Shown here piece after piece: positions 9,478 to 17,890 of a DNA stretch of 51,065 bases. The DNA comes from Lachnospiraceae bacterium (lineage in GTDB: Bacteria; Bacillota; Clostridia; Lachnospirales; Lachnospiraceae). The stretch lies in NCBI GenBank assembly GCA_017612555.1, contig JAGAFR010000063.1, positions 1 to 51,065 of the forward strand. Direction: 5' to 3'. A program made the position numbers and the translations under genes. Position 1 is the stretch's first letter. The number at the start of each line of letters is the position of its first letter. The notes beneath the pieces are model-generated. The model was given only the letters and a program-made list of their open reading frames with translations. It did no database searches and was not told the DNA's origin.

Positions 9478-10644
9478 ATGGAAAAAGTAGGTAAGATTTT
9501 TAAAGAACATACTATGCAGATCATTCTGGTCCTTGTTGTTATTTTCTTCGCGATCACAACAAAAGGATCGATACTCTCTGCAATGAATTTTGAAGCTCTT
9601 ATAACACAGAATGCATACGTATTCATTCTTGCGACCGGTATGTTCATGTGTATGCTCATCAAAGGTAACATCGATCTTTCGGTAGGTGCTACGGTGTGTC
9701 TGGTAGATGCGATCGGTGCGTATATGCTTGTTAATATGGGATTTTCTGTTCCGGTTGCGATGTTATGTATGGTCATCATCGGATGCCTTATAGGTGCGAT
9801 ACTCGGATGGCTTATCGCATATCTTAATATTCCTCCGTGGATCGCAACACTCGGCGGATTCCTTGCATTCAGAGGTCTTGGAACGAAGCTTGTTACAACA
9901 GCATCATCGACATCATCCATATCGATAAATGATATCGAAGGATTTAAGAAACTGTTTAACAGTCATATTCCAAAGAGTCTGTGTATCCCGATAGGTATCA
10001 TCTGCTGTGTGCTCTATGTATTTCTTCAGATCAAGAGCAGAGCTACCAAGATCAAAAAAGGTTATGAAGCAGAGACAATGTCTGCTCTTATAGTAAGATG
10101 TATCATCATCAGTGCGGTCATCATGCTGTTTGCCATCAAGTATTCGGGAGCACTCGGCGAGACAGCTCTCGGTATCCCGATGGTACTTGTATGGGTTGCC
10201 GTAGTACTTCTGGTTTATGATTTTATCTCAAGCAAGACAGTGCTCGGACGTTACTTCTATGCAATGGGTGGCAATATGGAAGCAACGAGACTGTCAGGTA
10301 TAGACACCAAGATCGTTCTTTTCTTTGCATACCTTAACATGCAGTTCCTTTCGGTCATTGCCGGCTGGACAAGCCTTGCAAAGCTTTCAACGGCAAACGG
10401 CTTTATGGGACAGAACTATGAGCTGGATGCGATCTCCGCATGTATTGTCGGCGGTGTCAGCGCATACGGCGGATCCGGAACGATATTCGGAATGGTTGTA
10501 GGTGCTGCACTTATCGGTGTCATCAACCTTGGTATGTCGATCATGAGTATCGACCCTAACTGGCAGAAGGTAGTTAAAGGCGTTGTCCTTCTGGCGGCAG
10601 TTGTATTCGAGATCCTCAACAACCGTCCCAAGACAAAGGCCTGA
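9478..10644 (+). CDS. Monosaccharide ABC transporter permease 2 (XylH/MmsB-like)
   Basis: The 388-residue membrane protein is aligned throughout with the preceding permease (QNAYVFILATGMFMCMLIKG; ACIVGGVSAYGGSGTIFG). It is preceded by AAGGAAGG and lies 18 bases after permease 1. It ends the operon before a strong terminator. XylFGH-type systems usually have one permease forming a homodimer, so this second copy is a tandem duplication that has since diverged. Confidence 0.93.
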   Translation: MEKVGKIFKEHTMQIILVLVVIFFAITTKGSILSAMNFEALITQNAYVFILATGMFMCMLIKGNIDLSVGATVCLVDAIGAYMLVNMGFSVPVAMLCMVIIGCLIGAILGWLIAYLNIPPWIATLGGFLAFRGLGTKLVTTASSTSSISINDIEGFKKLFNSHIPKSLCIPIGIICCVLYVFLQIKSRATKIKKGYEAETMSALIVRCIIISAVIMLFAIKYSGALGETALGIPMVLVWVAVVLLVYDFISSKTVLGRYFYAMGGNMEATRLSGIDTKIVLFFAYLNMQFLSVIAGWTSLAKLSTANGFMGQNYELDAISACIVGGVSAYGGSGTIFGMVVGAALIGVINLGMSIMSIDPNWQKVVKGVVLLAAVVFEILNNRPKTKA

Positions 10645-10680
10645 CACATATCAATCAGCCCTTAATAAATCCATTATAAA

Positions 10681-10725
10681 GGGGAATCCTCCTTCTTCGC
10701 GCAAGCGGGAAGGGGGATTCTTTTA
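10681..10725 (+). terminator. Intrinsic terminator of the sugar ABC operon
   Basis: GAATCCTCCTTC (about 10684-10695) pairs with GAAGGGGGATTC (10709-10720) and is followed by TTTTAT. It ends the transporter operon. Confidence 0.88.
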
Positions 10726-10728
10726 TAT

Positions 10729-10825
10729 GTCACGATTGTAAAACAATCGTGACAGGCGGAGCGGATATCCTGCAATGAAATTGTAGGATGCTCCCGGCGA
10801 GGGCGCTTGAGCGGGGACGGTAACT
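10729..10825. repeat. Modular intergenic repeat, copy A
   Basis: The element starts with a hairpin GTCACGATTGT-aa-ACAATCGTGAC (10729-10753), then AGGCGGAGCG (10754-10763). A second hairpin follows with a GAA loop (ATCCTGCAAT / ATTGTAGGAT, 10767-10789), then CCCGGCGAGGG (10793-10803), and the element ends in CGCTTGAGCGGGGACGGTAA (10804-10823). The AGGCGGAGCG and CGCTTGAGCGGGNACGGTAACT modules recur at 22.6 kb and the CCCGGCGAGGG module recurs at 47.75 kb. It encodes no protein that I can support. Confidence 0.7.
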
Positions 10826-10842
10826 GATGTATCATAGTGTTT

Positions 10843-12711
10843 ATGGACAGGAATGACTTTAACATCGATGAAGAACTGAATAAGCTTCCGAAAAGACCCG
10901 GTGTATATATCATGCATGATTCAAATGATGAGATAATATATGTGGGTAAAGCCGTGATCCTTCGTAACAGGGTGAGGTCTTATTTTCGCGAGAGCACGAA
11001 AAAGAGTGTTAAGATCGAACAGATGGTAAAGCATATCGCATGGTTCGAGTATGTTGTTACCGATTCCGAGCTTGAAGCGCTCGTTCTTGAGAATAATCTC
11101 ATCAAGGAAAATCAGCCCAAGTACAATACCATGCTCAAGGATGACAAGACATATCCTTTCATCAAGGTGACCGTGGGGGATGATTTCCCGAGAATACTCA
11201 TGTGCCGCAGAATACAAAAGGACAACGCCAGGTATTTCGGACCGTTTACATCCGGGGAAGCCGTAAGAGAGACGATAGATCTTCTTCGAAGGATATACAG
11301 AGTAAGAGGGTGCAAGATCAGCATAGACGATAGGAGCAGTGCTCCCGATCCGGACAATGCCAGAAAATGCCTTTACTATCATATGGGGCAGTGCGATGCA
11401 CCGTGTGACGGAGGTATAGGAAGAGAAGAATACGCCAAGAATATTGCACAGGTACTGGGATTCCTGGGAGGAGATCATAATGACGTGATCCGCCTTCTTA
11501 CAAAAAAGATGGAGTCCGCATCGGAAGAGCTTGATTATGAACGGGCGATGGAATACAGAGATCTGATAACGAGTGTCAGGAGAGTATCCGAAAAACAGAA
11601 GATAACCGATACGGGCGGTGATAACAGGGATGTGATCGCGCTTGCCGCCGACAATGAATCGGTGATCATCCAGATGTTCTTTATAAGAGACGGTAAGATC
11701 GTCGGAAGAGAGCATTACTATATGAAGCAGGCGAAAGATGAAACGCCGGCGGATATTATGGCAGCGTTTCTGGTGCAGTTCTACATGGGAGCGCCTTTTG
11801 TACCGAAGGAGATACTGGTTAAGGATATGCCCTCAGGTCCTGAGTTGATCGAAGAGTGGATGAGTACGCAGAACGGATCAAAGGTTTCCATCATCGTTCC
11901 TCAAAAGGGCAGGAAGGAAAAGCTGGTGGAGCTCGCATATGAGAATGCTCTTATCAAGCTCAGCCGCGATGTGGAAAAGCTTAAGAGAAAAGAGGAGAGG
12001 ACTCTTGGAGCGGTAGAGGAGATAGCAGAACTTCTCGGGCTGTCCGATATCCACCGGATGGAGGCTTATGACATATCCAATATAAGCGGTTTTGAGTCGG
12101 TAGGGTCCATGGTCGTATATGAGGATGGAAGACCCAAGCCCAATGAGTACCGTAAGTTTAAGATAAAGTCCGTGGAGGGACCCGACGATTACGCAAGCAT
12201 GGAGGAGGTTCTTACAAGACGGTTCGAACACGGGATAAGAGAAATGGGATCACCGGATGACGACGGGAAGTTTTCGAAGTTCCCGGATCTTATATTGATG
12301 GATGGCGGAAGAGGACAGGTCAATATATGTAAAGACGTTCTCGATAAGCTCGGACTTGATATCCCGGTGTGCGGAATGGTAAAGGATGATAATCATCGTA
12401 CAAGGGGTCTGTATTTTGATAACGAGGAGCTGCCGATATCCCACTCATCACAGGGATTTCATCTGATTACGAGGATCCAGGATGAGGCTCACAGGTTTGC
12501 GATAACATTCCACCGGAATCTCCGTGGCAAGAGGCAGGTTCATTCGATTCTTGATGACATTCCCGGGGTGGGTCCCAAGAGAAGAAGAGCCCTGATGAAA
12601 GCTTTCGAATCTCTTGAAGATATAAGGAATGCGTCGCTCGATGACCTGAGCGGCGTGGAAGGATTAAACGCTGCCGCGGCAAAGAGTGTTTATGATTTTT
12701 TCCACAAATAA
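10843..12711 (+). CDS. uvrC: Excinuclease ABC subunit C
   Basis: The 622-residue protein makes the dual incisions in nucleotide-excision repair. It has an N-terminal GIY-YIG nuclease domain (PGVYIMHDS, IIYVGKA, about 18-45), a UVR motif (about residues 200-235, LDYERAMEYRDLI), the UvrC RNase-H-like nuclease domain (DISNISG; LILMDGGRGQ) and C-terminal helix-hairpin-helix motifs (IPGVGPKRRRALM). ATG 10843 is preferred to a GTG two codons upstream; neither has a good ribosome site. It stands alone between the modular repeat and the hprK promoter. Confidence 0.97.
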   Translation: MDRNDFNIDEELNKLPKRPGVYIMHDSNDEIIYVGKAVILRNRVRSYFRESTKKSVKIEQMVKHIAWFEYVVTDSELEALVLENNLIKENQPKYNTMLKDDKTYPFIKVTVGDDFPRILMCRRIQKDNARYFGPFTSGEAVRETIDLLRRIYRVRGCKISIDDRSSAPDPDNARKCLYYHMGQCDAPCDGGIGREEYAKNIAQVLGFLGGDHNDVIRLLTKKMESASEELDYERAMEYRDLITSVRRVSEKQKITDTGGDNRDVIALAADNESVIIQMFFIRDGKIVGREHYYMKQAKDETPADIMAAFLVQFYMGAPFVPKEILVKDMPSGPELIEEWMSTQNGSKVSIIVPQKGRKEKLVELAYENALIKLSRDVEKLKRKEERTLGAVEEIAELLGLSDIHRMEAYDISNISGFESVGSMVVYEDGRPKPNEYRKFKIKSVEGPDDYASMEEVLTRRFEHGIREMGSPDDDGKFSKFPDLILMDGGRGQVNICKDVLDKLGLDIPVCGMVKDDNHRTRGLYFDNEELPISHSSQGFHLITRIQDEAHRFAITFHRNLRGKRQVHSILDDIPGVGPKRRRALMKAFESLEDIRNASLDDLSGVEGLNAAAAKSVYDFFHK

Positions 12712-12729
12712 TGTTTATTGTGATATACT
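12701..12729 (+). promoter_or_regulatory. Promoter of the hprK operon
   Basis: TCCACA and TATACT are separated by 17 bases with an extended TG before the -10 (TGATATACT). It overlaps the 3' end of uvrC, about 45 bases ahead of the hprK ATG. Confidence 0.6.
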
Positions 12730-12772
12730 TTGTTGATGATAAGGATCAAAACAGTATCGTTTGGAGGTTTGT

Positions 12773-13708
12773 ATGGCATCGGTATCAGTCAGTGAATTGA
12801 TCGAAAAAATGAAACTCGTTAATCTGACGCCTGACATTGATGTTGAGAATATCAAGATCAATCAGCCGGATATCAACCGTCCCGCTTTGCAGATGGCAGG
12901 ATTTCTGGAGCACTTTGAAACGGGAAGAGTACAGATAATCGGTTTCGTTGAATATACATACATGGAAAAGCTTGATCCCAAGGTCAAGAAGGAACGTTAT
13001 GAACATATACTGTGTGATGACACTCCGTGCTATGTATTCTGCCGTGACCTTCAGCCGGATGAGCTGTTTTTGGAAATAGCGAGAGCTCATAACGTTGCGG
13101 TCCTTATGTCTCATAAGTCAACATCGAACCTGATGGCGGAGATAATCAGATGGCTGAACGTAAAGCTGGCACCTGTGATCTCAGTGCACGGAGTACTTGT
13201 TGATGTATACGGCGAAGGTGTTCTGATAACCGGTGAGAGCGGCATAGGTAAGTCCGAAGCGGCTCTGGAGCTTGTTAAGAGAGGACACAGACTTGTCAGC
13301 GATGATGTAGTTGAGATCAGAAAAGTCAGTGATGATACGCTGATTGGTACTGCCCCCGACATCACGAGGCATCTGATCGAACTTAGAGGTATCGGTATAG
13401 TGGATGTAAAGATGCTGTTCGGTGTATCGTCGGTAAGAGAGACACAGAGCATAGATCTGGTCATCAGGCTTGAAGAGTGGGATAAGGATAAGGATTATGA
13501 CAGGATCGGGCTTGAAGAGGAATACACGGAATATCTCGGTAACAAGGTAGTTTGCCACAGCATTCCGATAAGACCCGGACGAAACCTGGCTATCATATGC
13601 GAGTCGGCTGCCGTTAACTTCAGACAGAAGAAGATGGGTTATAATGCTGCTCAGGAATTGTATTCAAGATTCCAGAATTCGCTTAAGACTAGAGAAGAAG
13701 AGGAATAA
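12773..13708 (+). CDS. hprK: HPr kinase/phosphorylase
   Basis: The 311-residue bifunctional enzyme phosphorylates and dephosphorylates Ser46 of HPr and Crh, the central switch of carbon-catabolite repression in Firmicutes. It has an N-terminal domain of about 130 residues, a Walker A loop GESGIGKSEAAL (about 151-162) and the HprK signature region (LIELRGIGIVDV). The start is ATG 12773, behind GGAGGT. It is followed 2 bases later by a ROK glucokinase gene. A Crh-like substrate is encoded 3.7 kb downstream in the same gene group. Confidence 0.97.
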   Translation: MASVSVSELIEKMKLVNLTPDIDVENIKINQPDINRPALQMAGFLEHFETGRVQIIGFVEYTYMEKLDPKVKKERYEHILCDDTPCYVFCRDLQPDELFLEIARAHNVAVLMSHKSTSNLMAEIIRWLNVKLAPVISVHGVLVDVYGEGVLITGESGIGKSEAALELVKRGHRLVSDDVVEIRKVSDDTLIGTAPDITRHLIELRGIGIVDVKMLFGVSSVRETQSIDLVIRLEEWDKDKDYDRIGLEEEYTEYLGNKVVCHSIPIRPGRNLAIICESAAVNFRQKKMGYNAAQELYSRFQNSLKTREEEE

Positions 13709-13710
13709 CA

Positions 13711-14664
13711 ATGGGTAAGAAGGTTTTTGGAGTTGATATAGGCGGAACAACTGTCAAGATGGGATTGTTTACCGCAGAGGGAGAACTTCTTGACAAGTGG
13801 GAGATAACCACAAGAAAGGAAGATAACGGCGCTCACATCCTGCCCGACATAGCAGCATCCATCAAAGAGCGTATGGATAAGGAAGGACTGACGTTCGGCG
13901 ATGTTGAGGGACTTGGGATAAGCGTTCCCGGACCGGTAGATGACGAAGGTGTGGTCCACAAATGCGTTAATCTCGGATGGGGCCAGTTTGATATAGACGA
14001 AGAAATGAAAAAGCATATCGATCTTCCGGTATTTGCGGGAAATGACGCGAATGCCGCAGCTCTCGGAGAAGCCTGGAGGGGCGGTGGTAAAGGCTGCATA
14101 AATGTTGTTGTGGTGACGCTCGGAACAGGTGTTGGCGGCGGTATAATCGTAAACGGAAAGATACTGTCCGGTTCACACGGATCCGGCGGTGAGATAGGCC
14201 ATATACACATGAACGATAATGAGACGGAGCAGTGCGGATGCGGTAAATGCGGATGTCTGGAGCAGTATGCATCTGCCACGGGAATAGCAAGGCTTGCAAA
14301 AAGAAAGCTGGATGCGGATGACAGACCTTCATCCATGAGGGATGCAAGAAGCCTTAATGCCAAGGTTGTATTTGATGCGGCAAAGGCCGGCGATGAGCTG
14401 GCGATCGAAGTGACCGAGGAGTTCGGAGAGATTCTCGGGAAAGGTCTTGCAAATGTTGCCGATGTGATCAATCCGGAACTGTTCGTTATAGGAGGCGGTG
14501 TCAGCAAAGCAGGCCAGATCGTGATTGATCTTATTAAGAAGAATTATAAAAAATATGTATTTCACGGAAGCCGCGGAACTGATTTTGCGCTTGCAACGCT
14601 GGGAAACGATGCCGGGATATACGGTTCGGCAAAGCTTGTACTTGACGGAGTGAAGAATTCTTGA
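13711..14664 (+). CDS. ROK-family glucokinase
   Basis: The 317-residue protein has the ATP-binding motif DIGGTTVKMGLF at the N-terminus, the sugar-binding GNDANAAALGE, a glycine-rich loop TLGTGVGGGIIVNG and the zinc-binding ROK signature CGCGKCGCLEQYAS. It should phosphorylate glucose to glucose-6-phosphate. Co-transcription with hprK fits a role in generating the glycolytic signal for catabolite repression. Its 3' end overlaps the murB start. Confidence 0.92.
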   Translation: MGKKVFGVDIGGTTVKMGLFTAEGELLDKWEITTRKEDNGAHILPDIAASIKERMDKEGLTFGDVEGLGISVPGPVDDEGVVHKCVNLGWGQFDIDEEMKKHIDLPVFAGNDANAAALGEAWRGGGKGCINVVVVTLGTGVGGGIIVNGKILSGSHGSGGEIGHIHMNDNETEQCGCGKCGCLEQYASATGIARLAKRKLDADDRPSSMRDARSLNAKVVFDAAKAGDELAIEVTEEFGEILGKGLANVADVINPELFVIGGGVSKAGQIVIDLIKKNYKKYVFHGSRGTDFALATLGNDAGIYGSAKLVLDGVKNS

Positions 14665-15581
14665 ATGCGGATATCATTGAACTGTTAGGAAGTATTACCG
14701 ATCCGGTAAACATCCTTACAAACGAATATATGAATAAACATACGACCTTTAAGGTCGGTGGGCAGGCGGATGTATTTGTCATTCCGCAGAGCATAGAGGA
14801 GGCGGCAGATATCATCCGCCTTCTTTTGTCGAAGAATGAGCCGTATACAGTCATCGGAAACGGAAGTAATATCCTTGTATCGGACAGGGGTTACAGGGGA
14901 TGTATCGTCTGTATGGACAGGGGAACGGATTCGATTACCGTAAAAGGAACGTCGATCAGAGCAGAGGCCGGCGCAATGCTTTCGAAAGTGGCAAATGCCG
15001 CTTATGAAAACTCTCTTACAGGGCTTGAATTTGCGTCGGGAATACCCGGAACCGTAGGCGGAGCCATGGTAATGAATGCGGGTGCATACGGTTTTGAGAT
15101 GAAGGATGTAACGGTAAACGTGACATTGTTTGATGCGGTAACGGGGGAAGTAAAGACGCTTCCGGCCGCCGATATGGAGTTCGGTTACAGAACAAGTATA
15201 GTAAAAAAGCATCCGTACACGGTCCTTGCGGCAGAGTTTCTGCTTACAGCCGGAAACAGGGAAGAGATAAAAGCGCAGATGGACGAACTTGCGCAAAAAC
15301 GCAGACAGAAGCAGCCCCTGGAATACCCGAGCGCAGGCAGCACGTTTAAGCGTCCGGAAGGATTTTTTGCGGGAAAGCTCATCGAGGATGCGGGCCTGAA
15401 AGGATACTCTGTCGGTGGAGCGGCTGTGTCCGAAAAGCATTGCGGATTTGTCATAAATAAGGGAGGTGCCACGGCGACCGATGTGATACGGCTGATGAAT
15501 GACGTAAAAGATAAAGTTTATGAAAAGTTCGGAGTCTGCCTTGAGCCGGAAGTCGTAATGATCGGAGAAGAAAAGGAATGA
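14661..15581 (+). CDS. murB: UDP-N-acetylenolpyruvoylglucosamine reductase
   Basis: The 306-residue FAD-dependent enzyme carries out the second committed step of peptidoglycan precursor synthesis. It has the FAD-binding core (VIGNGSNILVSDRGYRG), the substrate loop (SGIPGTVGGAMVMNAGAYG) and the catalytic Ser region YPSAGSTFKRPEG. The start is TTG 14661, since the ATG three bases later is out of frame; GGAGTGAAG lies just upstream. The gene overlaps the genes on both sides by 4 bases, a tight translational chain. Confidence 0.95.
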   Translation: MNADIIELLGSITDPVNILTNEYMNKHTTFKVGGQADVFVIPQSIEEAADIIRLLLSKNEPYTVIGNGSNILVSDRGYRGCIVCMDRGTDSITVKGTSIRAEAGAMLSKVANAAYENSLTGLEFASGIPGTVGGAMVMNAGAYGFEMKDVTVNVTLFDAVTGEVKTLPAADMEFGYRTSIVKKHPYTVLAAEFLLTAGNREEIKAQMDELAQKRRQKQPLEYPSAGSTFKRPEGFFAGKLIEDAGLKGYSVGGAAVSEKHCGFVINKGGATATDVIRLMNDVKDKVYEKFGVCLEPEVVMIGEEKE

Positions 15582-16450
15582 GATTTGTTGTTGTCACCGG
15601 CCTGTCCGGAGCCGGAAAGAGTTCAGCACTGCGATTTTTGGAGGATGCGGGATACTACTGCGTTGACAATCTTCCGGTACAGCTGATCACTGAATTTGCA
15701 AAACTGCTGAAGGAAAACGGAGAGATCGAGCGTGCCGCTCTTGGCATCGATGTCAGGACGGGAGCGGGTTTTGACGAACTGGAGTCGTCTTTGGCGAGCC
15801 TTAAGGAAATGGGCATTGATTATGAAATACTGTTTCTTGAGTCTGATGATCTCGTGCTCGTCAAGAGATACAAGGAAACCAGAAGGGTTCACCCGCTTGC
15901 TTTCGGAGACAGGATCGAAGCCGGTATAGAAAGAGAACGTAAGAAACTGTCAAATATCAAGAAGCATTCGTCGCACATCCTTGATACGTCCCGGATGCTC
16001 ACAAGAGAGCTGAAGGCTGAGATCGATAAGATCTTTGTAAATGACAGGAAACATAAGAACCTTTACGTTACGATACTGTCATTCGGATTCAAATACGGGA
16101 TACCCGTGGACGCGGATCTTGTATTTGATGTAAGATTTCTTCCCAACCCGTATTATCATGACGATCTTCGTCCTCTGACCGGAAAGGATAAGGCGGTTTC
16201 GGACTATGTTCTCGGATTTGAAGAGGCCGGTGTGTTTCTCGATAAGCTCGAAGATCTTCTTCTGTTCCTTATACCGAATTATATTTCAGAAGGAAAGAAT
16301 CAGCTTGTAGTTGCGATCGGATGTACCGGCGGAAAGCACAGAAGCGTCACCCTTGCCGAGGCCGTATACGGCAGGATGTCAAAGAATGATGAATACGGAT
16401 CGAAACTTGAGCACAGAGATATAGACAAAGACAGAGCACGGGGAAAATAG
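15578..16450 (+). CDS. rapZ: RapZ/YvcJ nucleotide-binding protein
   Basis: The 290-residue P-loop protein of the RapZ (UPF0042) family has Walker A GLSGAGKSS at residues 7-15 and the conserved C-terminal CTGGKHRSV. In Proteobacteria RapZ is the RNase adaptor controlling GlmS; the Firmicute YvcJ is a nucleotide-binding protein with a less clear role. It starts on the ATGA overlap with murB and is followed 1 base later by whiA. Many Firmicutes have yvcK between rapZ and whiA, but it is absent here. Confidence 0.95.
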   Translation: MRFVVVTGLSGAGKSSALRFLEDAGYYCVDNLPVQLITEFAKLLKENGEIERAALGIDVRTGAGFDELESSLASLKEMGIDYEILFLESDDLVLVKRYKETRRVHPLAFGDRIEAGIERERKKLSNIKKHSSHILDTSRMLTRELKAEIDKIFVNDRKHKNLYVTILSFGFKYGIPVDADLVFDVRFLPNPYYHDDLRPLTGKDKAVSDYVLGFEEAGVFLDKLEDLLLFLIPNYISEGKNQLVVAIGCTGGKHRSVTLAEAVYGRMSKNDEYGSKLEHRDIDKDRARGK

Positions 16451-16451
16451 G

Positions 16452-17360
16452 ATGTCTTTTTCCGGAAAGATAAAAGAAGAACTGGTAAGAACGGTAACGC
16501 TTCCGAGGCATTGTCAGCTTGCCGAGATGGCTGCCATTTATGATTTTTGCGGTAAAAAATCGGAAGAGTCGGATGAAAAAATGGTCATTTCTTCCGAAAA
16601 TGAACTGGCGGTCAGAAAGTTCTTTACTTTGCTGACAAAAACATTTAATATGAATACGGCTTTTAAGGCTAACACAAAGGGATACGACAAATGGGGCGCA
16701 AATTACCATTTGGAGATCACAGGAAGTGATACGGTCGACAGTATCAGGTCGGCGATCAGAGTCACGACTGAGACGATGCGATCCTGTTGCAGACGTGCAT
16801 ACATAAGAGGTGCGTTCCTTGCCGCAGGTTCCGTAAGCGACCCGGAAAAGTCATATCATTTGGAGATCGTGTGCCAGGATGAAAGACAGGCACTTTTTTT
16901 GGCGGGATTGCTCTTAAGCTTCGAGATAGAAGCCAAGACGATAACCCGCAAGAAGTATTTTGTCCTGTACGTTAAGGACGGGACGAGTATTGTTGAAACG
17001 CTTAATGTCATGGGGGCGCATGTGGCCCTTATGGATTTTGAGAATACCAGGATACTCAAAGAGATGCGCAATACCGTGAACCGGAAGGTCAACTGCGAGA
17101 CAGCGAACATCGGTAAGACGGTAATGGCAGCGCAGAGACAGATAGATGATATCAGGTTTCTCATGGAGTGTGATTCTTACGATGAGTTGCCTTCGTCCCT
17201 TAAGGAGATGGCGGAACTTAGAATATCATATCCGGAAGCAACGCTTGCGGAACTCGGACAAATGAGCACACCACCGCTTGGCAAATCGGGAGTCAACCAC
17301 AGACTTCGCAAGTTGTCTCAGGCAGCCCGCAGCTATGGGTTCGATGTGTCAGGTTCATAA
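16452..17360 (+). CDS. whiA: DNA-binding protein WhiA
   Basis: The 302-residue protein has an N-terminal LAGLIDADG-like fold (YIRGAFLAAGSVSDP) and a C-terminal WhiA helix-turn-helix (PEATLAELGQ, PPLGKSGVNHRLRKL). WhiA controls sporulation in Actinobacteria and affects division and chromosome segregation in Firmicutes. The rapZ-whiA-crh order is the usual Firmicute arrangement. Confidence 0.96.
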   Translation: MSFSGKIKEELVRTVTLPRHCQLAEMAAIYDFCGKKSEESDEKMVISSENELAVRKFFTLLTKTFNMNTAFKANTKGYDKWGANYHLEITGSDTVDSIRSAIRVTTETMRSCCRRAYIRGAFLAAGSVSDPEKSYHLEIVCQDERQALFLAGLLLSFEIEAKTITRKKYFVLYVKDGTSIVETLNVMGAHVALMDFENTRILKEMRNTVNRKVNCETANIGKTVMAAQRQIDDIRFLMECDSYDELPSSLKEMAELRISYPEATLAELGQMSTPPLGKSGVNHRLRKLSQAARSYGFDVSGS

Positions 17361-17371
17361 GGAGGAGAATT

Positions 17372-17626
17372 ATGACAAAAAAAGAAACGGTCATCCGTCT
17401 CGAGAACGGATTGGAGGCAAGGCCGATCGCACTGCTCGTGCAGGTTGCCAGCCAATATGACAGTTCGGTATACATCGAGTACGGGGACAAGAGAGTAAAT
17501 GCCAAGTCGATCATGGGAATGATGACCCTCGTTCTGGTAGCGGGAGATACCGTTACGGTCACCGCGGACGGTTCGGATGAGGAAACAGCGGTAGATGCGA
17601 TCGTCACTTATCTGTCAGGAGAATAA
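17372..17626 (+). CDS. Crh-like HPr paralogue with Glu at position 15
   Basis: The 84-residue HPr-fold protein has the motif GLEARPIA where HPr has GLHARPA, so the phosphotransfer His15 is replaced by Glu15 and it cannot carry phosphate in the PTS. Ser46 with its context (KSIMGMM) is intact, so HPr kinase could phosphorylate it. These are the features of Crh, which has Gln15 in Bacillus. It lies after whiA in the hprK-led gene group, as crh does in Bacillus. Its likely role is as a regulatory co-effector, for example of CcpA. Confidence 0.88.
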   Translation: MTKKETVIRLENGLEARPIALLVQVASQYDSSVYIEYGDKRVNAKSIMGMMTLVLVAGDTVTVTADGSDEETAVDAIVTYLSGE

Positions 17627-17643
17627 GCCCATAAAAAGGGAGG

Positions 17644-17676
17644 ATGCCAAGTAGCAAAGCTACTTGGCATTTATTA
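17644..17676 (+). terminator. Terminator-like hairpin after the Crh-like gene
   Basis: ATGCCAAGTAG (17644-17654) and CTACTTGGCAT (17660-17670) form an 11-bp stem, followed by TTATTA rather than a full T run. It ends the hprK-crh operon. Confidence 0.75.
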
Positions 17677-17779
17677 TGAAAAAGTATTTGCAATGTAATT
17701 ACTTGTCTTTCTTGTGTTCAGTATAGTTCACATAAATGTATAAAAAATGTTCCTTAAATGAAAAGTTTTTAAACTAAAT

Positions 17780-17800
17780 ATGAACAAAACATGAACAAAA
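17780..17800 (+). promoter_or_regulatory. Direct repeat ATGAACAAA with 11-bp period, site 1
   Basis: Two copies of ATGAACAAA start at 17780 and 17791, one helical turn apart. They lie 16 bases upstream of the -35 box of the heptose operon. This arrangement resembles binding sites of OmpR/PhoB-type regulators. Three copies with the same period occur at 28831. Confidence 0.5.
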
Positions 17801-17816
17801 GCGCCTCAGACGGTTT

Positions 17817-17845
17817 TTGACCAAAAGCGAATATGATGATAAAAT
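17817..17845 (+). promoter_or_regulatory. Promoter of the degenerate-GGDEF/heptose operon
   Basis: TTGACC and TAAAAT have a 17-base spacer. It lies 45 bases upstream of ATG 17891. No other convincing promoter was seen before the transaldolase gene, so the following genes are likely one transcription unit. Confidence 0.75.
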
Positions 17846-17890
17846 ATACAGGTGTTTTGCACACGATCGGAGAGGATTTCGGAGAAGATT

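Noticed and set aside
13833-14507. Minus-strand frame of 224 residues opposite the ROK kinase gene
   Set aside because: The composition is Pro/Ser-rich with no family motif, and the + strand carries a clear ROK gene. It is a by-product of codon bias.
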